A stretch of 64,000 nt of DNA from positions 35,301,993-35,365,992 of the forward strand of contig OU744448.1 of the NCBI GenBank assembly GCA_916610825.1, written 5' to 3'. Shown piece after piece: positions 55,901-64,000 of this stretch (the first letter of the stretch is position 1; each line of letters starts with the position of its first letter). The notes below the pieces were generated by a model. It did not search any database. It saw nothing but the letters and a program-made list of their open reading frames with translations, and had not been told where the DNA came from. Source of the DNA: Haliclystus octoradiatus (taxonomy: Eukaryota > Cnidaria > Staurozoa > Stauromedusae > Haliclystidae). Made by a program: the position numbers and the translations under genes.

Positions 55901-58900
55901 TGATCTCTACACATCTTGTCTATTTAGCCTTTGGTTTAAACACATTGGCTCATTAAGGTTATCTTGTTCTGTCTATACAATATTCTTCTTTTCTTTTCTT
56001 CTTCTTCTCTCAAGACTTGATCTCTACACATCTTGTCTATTTAGCCTTTGGTTTAAACACATTGGCTCATTAAGGTTATGTTGTTCTGTCTATACAATAT
56101 TCTTCTTTTCTTTTCTTCTTCTTCTCTCAAGACTTGATCTCTACACATCTTGTCTATTTAGCCTTTGGTTTAAACACATTGGCTCCTTAAGGTTATCTTG
56201 TTCTGTCTATACAATATTCTTCTTTTCTTTTCTTCTTCTTCTCTCAAGACTTGATCTCTACACATCTTGTCTATTTAGCCTTTGGTTTAAACACATTGGC
56301 TCCTTAAGGTTATCTTGTTCTGTCTATACAATATTCTTCTTTTCTTTTCTTCTTCTTCTCTCAAGACTTGATCTCTACACATCTTGTCTATTTAGCCTTT
56401 GGTTTAAACACATTGGCTCATTAAGGTTATCTTGTTCTGTCTATACAATATTCTTCTTTTCTTTTCTTCTTCTTCTCTCAAGACTTGATCTCTACACATC
56501 TTGTCTATTTAGCCTTTGGTTTAAACACATTGGCTCATTAAGGTTATCTTGTTCTGTCTATACAATATTCTTCTTTTCTTTTCTTCTTCTTCTCTCAAGA
56601 CTTGATCTCTACACATCTTGTCTATTTAGCCTTTGGTTTAAACACATTGGCTCATTAAGGTTATGTTGTTCTGTCTATACAATATTCTTCTTTTCTTTTC
56701 TTCTTCTTCTCTCAAGACTTGATCTCTACACATCTTGTCTATTTAGCCTTTGGTTTAAACACATTGGCTCCTTAAGGTTATCTTGTTCTGTCTATACAAT
56801 ATTCTTCTTTTCTTTTCTTCTTCTTCTCTCAAGACTTGATCTCTACACATCTTGTCTATTTAGCCTTTGGTTTAAACACATTGGCTCCTTAAGGTTATCT
56901 TGTTCTGTCTATACAATATTCTTCTTTTCTTTTCTTCTTCTTCTCTCAAGACTTGATCTCTACACATCTTGTCTATTTAGCCTTTGGTTTAAACACATTG
57001 GCTCATTAAGGTTATCTTGTTCTGTCTATACAATATTCTTCTTTTCTTTTCTTCTTCTTCTCTCAAGACTTGATCTCTACACATCTTGTCTATTTAGCCT
57101 TTGGTTTAAACACATTGGCTCATTAAGGTTATCTTGTTCTGTCTATACAATATTCTTCTTTTCTTTTCTTCTTCTTCTCTCAAGACTTGATCTCTACACA
57201 TCTTGTCTATTTAGCCGTTGGTTTAAACACATTGGCTCCTTAAGGTTATCTTGTTCTGTCTATACAATATTCTTCTTTTCTTTTCTTCTTCTTCTCTCAA
57301 GACTTGATCTCTACACATCTTGTCTATTTAGCCTTTGGTTTAAACACATTGGCTCCTTAAGGTTATCTTGTTCTGTCTATACAATATTCTTCTTTTCTTT
57401 TCTTCTTCTTCTCTCAAGACTTGATCTCTACACATCTTGTCTATTTAGCCTTTGGTTTAAACACATTGGCTCATTAAGGTTATCTTGTTCTGTCTATACA
57501 ATATTCTTCTTTTCTTTTCTTCTTCTTCTTCTCTCAAGACTTGATCTCTACACATCTTGTCTATTTAGCCGTTGGTTTAAACACATTGGCTCATTAAGGT
57601 TATCTTGTTCTATATTTGATACAGTCAAACGGTCACCCAAATGACTTTACCATTTTGTCCGCCTAAGAGAGGTGACTGGCTTACAGACGTTGACGTCATT
57701 ACCGCAAAGCAATAGATTTCAGACAACAAAGGATTGTCAAACAATAGACTAAAAAACAAATTTAAAAAATTACGATAAGATGCCGCGTCAACACTCAAGC
57801 GCCCTCCAAAATCTAATTTTTGCTAGTCGTAAATACTTTTTTGCAGATTGTTTAATTTATAATTCAATTGAATCGGAAAATTTAATTTTTTAAAGAATAA
57901 AAGATAGTATGTCTGGTTAAGACAGGTATATTGGTCTCAACAGACCATTGAAGGTGACCGTTGTCCGTGTTAGACAGTGTCCTTGTTACGCAGTGGCATA
58001 CCTATTGAAATGCGCAACAGCAGACCTGAAGGTGTCCCGTTAAGGCAGATGTCCTGATTAGCAGGTTTGACTGTATTTAAAAATATATTTTTCGAAACAA
58101 GAAATTTGGACAAATCTGTGTGCATAAATCTTTTGAACTATAGTTAATTGTTATAATTAATGCATCTTATACATATTTTATTAAATATGCATTGATTCTT
58201 TGCAAAATGATGTGTTTTTATTTTTATTGAACAATAGAGCTATCAGCAGTGCTATGAAAAGTTGATTGATATGACGATAACTGTAAGTTTGATCAAATTA
58301 CCATTTGTAAGTTACCATTTTTAACATATGTAAATCTAACTTCAATCAGGTTTTTCAAATTCAAATTAAACATTTGCACATTTATGAGAGCTATGAGAGG
58401 TAGATCAATTGACCACTGTTATAAAATGGCGTTCAATAGAAACAACTATTTTGGACACTGCTAGAGTGACCACTATAGACAGGTGGCCGTTATAACAGGT
58501 TTGACTGCACCGTCCCTTTTTAATTGAAAGAAGTACATAAAGACATTTATTCAACATTCACAAACTGGTCATAAGATATTGCCCAATATCAATTTGATTA
58601 ATGTTGGTTCAGAGCTCAGGCAGAGACACAGGAAGCACGAAACCCTTCGACACCAGAGCATCTGTAAGAGATAACAACAACAACATTTGTACAACATAAA
58701 GCTGCTCTGTAACTAAATGCTATTTTCTCAGGAGATGTTTCAGAGCAAATCTGTTTTCGATGATGTCATCCCTGCAAGCAATCAAGTACAAGAGATTGCC
58801 ACGAAAGTGTTTGTTGCTAATTCTGAAATGGTTATGGCAAAGTTTGTGCAAGTGGTATTTGAAAAGAAATTACAAGGTCACATCTACATTGGGTTAAATG

Positions 58901-61900
58901 ATAAAAGTGATTTGGAATGCTATCTGAAGAATCTATCTGAGCTATATGCTAAGTAAGTTAATACTACCTTAAAGATCACTAGTTTCCTAATAGTTCTTCA
59001 TTGTAAATTACTAGCTAACAGTTCAACTGAAGCCAACCAGAGGCTAAACCCTCGTACAATTCCATTTTCAACCAGTTTTACAATTGTGCAGCCAGTAGTT
59101 TCAGTTGGTGTCTGCAGATATGTATTCTGTTCAGTTTGATTGCTCTATCAACACAATTAATACTAACTGTACAATGTACATACGTCTGTACGTCTTTTGT
59201 CGGATGATACAGTCTGATGTATTCACTACTTTAGTTGACCTCATTTGCTCAGTCAGTTTCACCAATCTGTTTACTTTGTTATGGAATATTTGTAACTGTG
59301 TGATCATTCATTCCAGAACGAAGGATCTCACCAAGAAGCTATCTGCCTTTAAGCTTGGTTCAGATTCAACATTTCTCGACCGATTGAAAAAGACTGCATT
59401 CCAAAAGTACCTTGCCACGTATATTGAGTAAGTTCTGCGCAAATCTAGTTTATTTTATCAATCTGCCCTCGCAAGTACAGTATTCCATAAACTCAGGGCT
59501 CTGACCACGATATTTGAAGTGTATATTATTGAGCCAAGGCTAATCTACAAGCCTTATGGGACTACCTAAGAGACCAATATGGAACAAACATCTTTTAAAA
59601 AATTAAGTCTTTAAATTCTAATAAGAAATGACAAGGATATTGACTTTTGAACGAGAAATGAAAACGAAATTTTTCACACCTTTTTGCAAATTTCAGAATG
59701 TCATAAAATCAAAACTGTTGCGAATCTAGGATAAAAATTACATTTCTGAACTGAGCTCATTGAGTTTTCCCTGGCTATTATTTTTTCAACAAAGTCTGAA
59801 AAGGTGAGGGAAACAATGCAGATTTAAGGTGGAATAACCGATCAGATTATTCGTCATTAACTTCTCATGTCATAATAGAATACTGGTCAATGGATTTACC
59901 ACGCTCTTCGTTGATTAATTAAAGAGAGCGGACTCTATCTCAACAATACACAGACAAAGGCGGACATGAATTTCGCTGCTGTTGCGTGACCTGCAATCAT
60001 GCAAGAACGTTACTGGACATCACATTGGTCATTACTGGATGAATTAACAAAACCTGTAGAATTTTGAATTAAATAATTAAATGTCTTCCACAGTTTATTC
60101 CAGCATATTGGTTACTAGCTGTTAGCCTGCATGACTGAACAGAAACGATGGCAAAGTTGGTCAGCTGGGAAGCCAACTGCAATGGCACGTTCGCCACCTA
60201 TTAATAGCGTTGCCTTTAAGCCCTTCTTAAGAAATCTAGAGAACTGGTCTCATGATCTGAGCTAGGTAACAAGTTCAGAAGGAAACACCCATCTTTCTTA
60301 TCCCGTATGCTCCTATTACGCTTCATTTAGGGAATTCAAATTACCAAACTAAGTGGCGACATTTCAATTCAATTGTTTTTGTGTTGCCATAGGGATGAAC
60401 TGGAATATCTTGAGAAAGATTACGAGGCTACGTTGGAGCGTTTTTATAATTCGATCAGACATCAAAAGAGGGAAAAGCATGGGCAAGTGTAAGTTCAATC
60501 GCCATCATCATCCTCAACAACATTTTGAACCTCGTGAAAAGGGAATCCCCTTTTACACCTGGATTTAGAATGTCTCTCCAGATCGAAGCAAGGGCCGGAA
60601 TCTAGGATACAGTCCTTGCAACATGAATCACAGACAAACTTTTCTGTTTTAGTTTTTCTGGCATTGACATACCTGATAAACTCCAAGAACTCCAGCGACG
60701 CATTCCGGGTAGAAATCAAAGTGGCACGTTGAAAGATAACCTTGTATCGCAGGATGTCGCTGTTAATCTGCTGCAAGAAAACAAATTAGCCATTCGACGG
60801 TGTGAACTGGTAGGTGATGCATTTAGACTGATACAATAAATAATTATCATCATTTAATATCTGTTGAACATTGAGCAAATGTCAAGCTACGGTCCCGTTC
60901 CCCGCTGGTTGACCCTTTGATTGAGATCATCCCAATTGGTAAATGTAATAAATGATGTTTGATTGTCTGCTTACAGCTCTCTACTCCGTCTAACCTTCCT
61001 CAAAATGTCTGTAAGATATTCAAATGCCTTATTAAGTATCTCGGCGAAGAGCATTTAGAATACGGTGTTGATATCACCCTACAAGGTAAAACCAACCAAA
61101 TGATAACCACGTGTGTTGATCAATCGTTCTATTCTAGTAGGTAATGATTATGTTATTATTGTTATTGTTGTGCCATGTGTTTGTAGCTTTACCCCCTGCC
61201 GAACCAAAGAATGAGCCTTCTCTCCTCTTCATGAATGTTTTACATCAAGCCAATGCAATCTTCCATCTTTTGGATAAACATTTCACCGGCTACATATTGC
61301 GGCCGGTTGGGTAAGAATTAGAGCTCTATCTGCCCCTCACAGCAAGGGCCAGCGAGACACTCTTGTAACGGGTAAATGTCACGGAACTTTGTTATATAGG
61401 TCATCTCCAGTTTACAGTGAATGTGCCCATTGCAAGAGAATGCTGATTGGACAATTGGAGCCAAAGTTAGACCAAGGGACTGAAAGGTGTTTGAAACCAC
61501 AACGATATAACAAATAATCTTTATTATTTTATAAGCCTTCTTATTGCCAATGATATTGTTATTGTATTTTCTTTAGGTTGTTAACTAGTTTGATCAACTA
61601 CCTCAGATTCATTTTGAATAGTGAACAGAAGAAGCTTGATTTCCGACCGGAAGAGGCTGGAGAGGCAGGACCAGTTAATCACACAACAGTAAGACCAATT
61701 CAAATTAATCATGGCCTCGGTCTTGGGCATGACCTCAGCTGATGATCACGTGTGTCTTTCGTTTGTAGGCATGTAAAAAGAGTTGTCATTATATCAATGA
61801 CATTGTGCCAAAGATCAAACGTTCGATGGATGGAAAGAACTTGGAGATCGTATTAACCGAATTGGGTGTTCGTTTTCAAAAGCAACTATTCGAACACCTC

Positions 61901-63045
61901 CATCAATTTACGTTTACTTCTATGGGTGAGTCATACATACTAGATGGGGCTAGCAGTGTCCCTTTTGACACGGGGGCACTGATAGTTTGGATTAATTGAA
62001 ATCAACGTATTTGCTTTGTGTTAGGTGCCATGGTTGCGTTATGTGACATCAATGAATACCGTCATTGCATCAAACGATTTGAGGTAATTCCATGGATTCT
62101 GATTGGTTGAACATGTAGCATTGATTCTGATGACGATGCACTTGTAGATTCATATAAATATAGAAAATGATGTATTCAGTATCAATTTAATCAGCTCAAC
62201 TCATCATAAGTATGCGCGGTACAGTCTACAATAAAGAATAACCGCAATTAATCACAGATATCTTGCAAAATTCTTCTTTTTGATAAGTTTAACACACACA
62301 AACTCAGGTTGTTGCAACGTTTCGACACATTTTCTTCTGCCAATCTCAAGTGAATATTTCATTAATATAAAATTGTAGTAAATAGAAAATACTGAATTGA
62401 GGATATTTTAATCAAGGGTATATTACATACAATAGCTAAGAGATTGGTATCTATACAAGCTTTATGTTTTGACATAAATTAATAATTTCATATAAAAACA
62501 ATACTCACTTGAGAATGACACAAAATATAATAAATAAAGTAAATTGATAATAATGTTTCGGGTTTTCCAAAAAAGGTTAATTATTATAGTCATTGTTACT
62601 TTGAAGAATAATATTTAATTGCTCATAAACTAATAATTTTTAATCGATGAAAATGAAATTCCTCAGATTGATATGACTTTAAAACTAAACTGTCTCCCCC
62701 TCCCCCCTTATTGACAGGTAACATATCCCTTGATGCAGATTGATATTTTCTCACTTGACAGAGTCCTTTGCTTGACCGTCTGTACGCGACAATGTTTTCA
62801 ATGGTTGATCTGCTAGTTGTCATGCCTGAAAATCTAAGAGACGTTTGCCTCAGCAAACAATACGTGAGTGTATCATGTGACACGTGTAATGCTGAATAAT
62901 AGAATGAGCCTCGATTTGATTGTATCATGCCTCTGTTTACTTATAGGCTGGCATCGAAAAGAGTGTTCTTGTCCATTTCATACAATTAAGGGCTGACTAT
63001 AAAACAGCGAGACTTGCAAAGATATTTACAGAGGGTGGCATATAA
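49942..63045 (+). CDS. EXOC5: Exocyst complex component 5 (Sec10), complete, 20 exons
   Basis: Subunit of the octameric exocyst that tethers secretory vesicles to the plasma membrane. Exons: 49942-49965, 52973-53191, 53443-53637, 54864-54928, 55012-55040, 55392-55501, 58238-58282, 58732-58952, 59317-59427, 60393-60488, 60653-60809, 60977-61085, 61187-61310, 61400-61486, 61577-61688, 61769-61925, 62025-62083, 62762-62863 and 62947-63045. All phases fit and give 706 residues (human 708). Exon 1 codes only MFKVENFE. Diagnostic words are INYVATKVVHLGDQLESINT, NTPRQR, SMDGKNLEIVLTELGVRFQK, and the end FIQLRADYKTARLAKIF. The coiled-coil N-terminus and helical C-terminal body follow the family. The count listed is 19 coding exons; a 5' untranslated exon cannot be seen. 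Confidence 0.93.
50443..50522 (-). other. tRNA-like sequence (degenerate tRNA or SINE head)
   Basis: On the minus strand, TAGCTCATTCGG and GGTTCGAGTCC match A- and B-box consensus at tRNA-like spacing. The acceptor and T stems do not pair cleanly, so a functional tRNA is unlikely. The T-loop word TTCGAGT is intact. Confidence 0.4.
50576..50636. repeat. Interstitial telomere-like repeats
   Basis: CCCTAACCCTAACACTAAAC and then CCCTAAACCTAACCCTAATA, interrupted by a CACGTG-containing spacer. They lie inside the 50335-50731 inverted-repeat element, so they were probably carried by it. Confidence 0.6.
50732..52972. other. Remainder of EXOC5 intron 1
   Basis: 2.2 kb without a supported exon. A short GATTGTT repeat is at about 51925-51955. 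The open frame at 52051-52374 lacks any family resemblance and its position makes it intronic. Confidence 0.5.
53638..54863. other. EXOC5 intron, nothing recognised
   Basis: 1.2 kb between exons with phase 0 on both sides. No repeat array, mobile element or extra exon noticed. Confidence 0.45.
55773..57615. repeat. 117 bp minisatellite, nearly 16 copies, with five-copy higher-order repeat
   Basis: Unit of 117 bp starting CTCTCAAGACTTGATCTCTA and ending in a pyrimidine run (TTCTTCTTTTCTTTTCTTCT). Variants at GGCTCATTAAG/GGCTCCTTAAG and TTATCTTG/TTATGTTG come in the same order in copies 2-6 and 7-11, so a block of five (585 bp) was duplicated. It lies in the EXOC5 intron between 55501 and 58238 and ends just before the element at 57622. 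Confidence 0.92.
57622..58073. mobile_element. TA-flanked MITE with CAGTCAAAC ends, 452 bp
   Basis: Begins CAGTCAAACGGTCACCC and ends with GCAGGTTTGACTG; TA at 57620-57621 and 58074-58075. Related to the pogo/Tigger-like family through the outer CAGTCAAAC and the internal GGTGACC/GACAG words, but longer and otherwise different. It directly abuts the minisatellite. Confidence 0.65.
58395..58508. mobile_element. Fragment of the pogo/Tigger-like MITE
   Basis: Contains GAGAGGTAGATCAATTGACC, ACCACTATAGACAGGTGGCC and the terminal AACAGGTTTGACTG, as in 24931-25091. The left terminus is missing or diverged and no TA pair is clear. Confidence 0.55.
59428..60392. other. EXOC5 intron, nothing recognised
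   Basis: About 965 bp; exon phases either side (2 to 1) are complementary. No array or element noticed. Confidence 0.4.
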
Positions 63046-63631
63046 CCTAGACGTAGACAATTAAAACTAAATCAAAATCACTACGAGGCTAATTTGTTTT
63101 GTTTATGATTTCAATTCTAAACAGCTTGTTACAATTAAATCGTCTTATTCGTGATGACTTTAATTTGATATTTTCAAAACTTAATCTCAATATGTAAACG
63201 AAATTGAGTTCGTTTTGATTCATATCTTTTTTTATAATATCCATGTGATTTAATGTATAAAGCCTCATAATTTAAATATTATTCAATTCTGTGTCAAGTG
63301 AGTGTGATCACAATCTCTTCGTTTGATTTTATTTTGATCTGAGTTAATTCTTTTCTCTGATATTGTCACACATCATTCATTTTCTGCAGACAGGTGGCAG
63401 TACAATATGCGCCCTGATATAACTATTGAGTTTGTTGCCCTGAATACGTCATCTGTCCATTACTTATTTATGGATTTTCATTTTTATTATTTTGTTTCTG
63501 AAACATCTTTGCGTCTGCGTTGAAATTCCTCTTATCTTGCGACTCAGCCGTTCGCGTGGTCGTTTGTTAATTGTGCAGAGGGATTTCCAAGATGAAACAC
63601 CACACGAATCAATGAACGAAGGAGATATAAA
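63046..63631. other. EXOC5 3' flank and upstream region of the next gene
   Basis: 586 bp between the EXOC5 stop and the next ATG, same strand. Probably contains the EXOC5 3' untranslated region and the 5' region of the ligand gene. The 63492-63686 open frame overlaps the ligand start in another frame and looks accidental. Confidence 0.45.
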
Positions 63632-64000
63632 ATGGCGTTTATGGAGTATACTGGGATGTCAGCTAGGGCAATCTGTTGTTCTTTGACGTCGTTTGTGTCT
63701 GGCATTCGAGATAACCAAACTGTTAAAGAACGTACTTATGGCGCTTCTCATCCGTCTCGAACTGAGCGACCTTTGCTGAATGAACACGAGACAGAAGATT
63801 TGCGCAAATCAGCCAGATTCTTAGACTTCCGCCCTCAGCATGACCACGCGTGTATCTACTGCTACAGTTTAATCAATTTGGATATTAGAGGGCAAGTCGA
63901 CAGAATGAAAGTGAAGAAGCTCAAAGAAAATATTTTGCATATGGTTCTAATCAAACTGGATTTATCAGAATCATTGAGGAGCACGTACCAATATCTAGAG
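63632..64000 (+). CDS. Probable TGF-beta superfamily ligand, N-terminal propeptide, truncated by window end
   Basis: ATG 63632 opens 123 codons to the last base with no stop; the nearest in-frame upstream codon of note is TGA at 63593, so this is the first Met. A polar region is followed by HACIYCYSLINLDIRG and then MKVKKLKENILHMVLIKLDL. A CxxC pair before an amphipathic helix of the form VKK-x-IL-x-L-L resembles the start of activin/inhibin-type and myostatin-type propeptides (CPSC then EAVKKHILNML in inhibin beta). The predicted signal peptide (ARAICCSLTSFVSG) is weak. The mature Cys-knot domain would be outside the window, so the call rests on the propeptide alone. Confidence 0.45.
   Translation, partial: MAFMEYTGMSARAICCSLTSFVSGIRDNQTVKERTYGASHPSRTERPLLNEHETEDLRKSARFLDFRPQHDHACIYCYSLINLDIRGQVDRMKVKKLKENILHMVLIKLDLSESLRSTYQYLE

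Overview
This is eukaryotic (animal) DNA. It is AT-rich, intron-dense, full of minisatellites and small transposons, and its genes are recognisable metazoan orthologues. The gene content and frequent AGGCCTA words suggest a marine invertebrate, perhaps a deuterostome such as an echinoderm; this is inference only. All exon boundaries were read by eye from GT/AG signals, phase continuity and protein similarity remembered for each family.

Layout. (1) Positions 1-26640, minus strand: one very large kinesin-7 (CENP-E-like) gene running off the left edge. The motor is spread over small exons at 17030-26640. A 3.6 kb exon at 10498-14073 carries about 13 copies of a 76-residue coiled-coil repeat. Then a three-exon cassette (A-B-C, all phase 1-1) has been duplicated five times, with one copy decayed. 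(2) 26641-26871: a short divergent promoter shared with intronless cyclin H (CCNH, +), which converges on intronless TSEN34 (-). (3) 29531-33820, +: a complete 12-exon gene for an RA-like/PDZ/PDZ protein I cannot name. (4) 34033-43739, -: a LAP1-like (TOR1AIP) torsin-activator gene with an LTR-retrotransposon remnant and a nested SINE in an intron. (5) 44073-46111, +: torsin with two candidate first exons, head to head with (4) across about 330 bp. (6) 46645-47532, -: intronless TFIIE-beta (GTF2E2). (7) 48149-48793, -: an unrecognised 214-residue protein. (8) 49942-63045, +: complete exocyst subunit EXOC5/Sec10, starting with an 8-codon exon. (9) 63632-64000, +: 5' exon of a probable TGF-beta-family ligand cut by the window edge.

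Working relations: torsin is an ER/nuclear-envelope AAA+ ATPase that needs LAP1-type activators supplying an arginine finger. Both partners sit here as a divergent pair, and the expected arginine is present. Kinesin-7 and cyclin H are both cell-cycle related and share a promoter with CDE/CHR-like and CRE-like motifs.

Mobile and repetitive DNA: a TA-flanked 891 bp inverted-repeat element inside a minisatellite, a PIF/Harbinger-like MITE, several pogo/Tigger-like MITEs, a family with 9-10 bp target duplications (including a 27 bp minimal copy), tRNA-derived SINEs, an inverted-repeat element carrying tRNA-like and telomere-like sequence, and five minisatellites.
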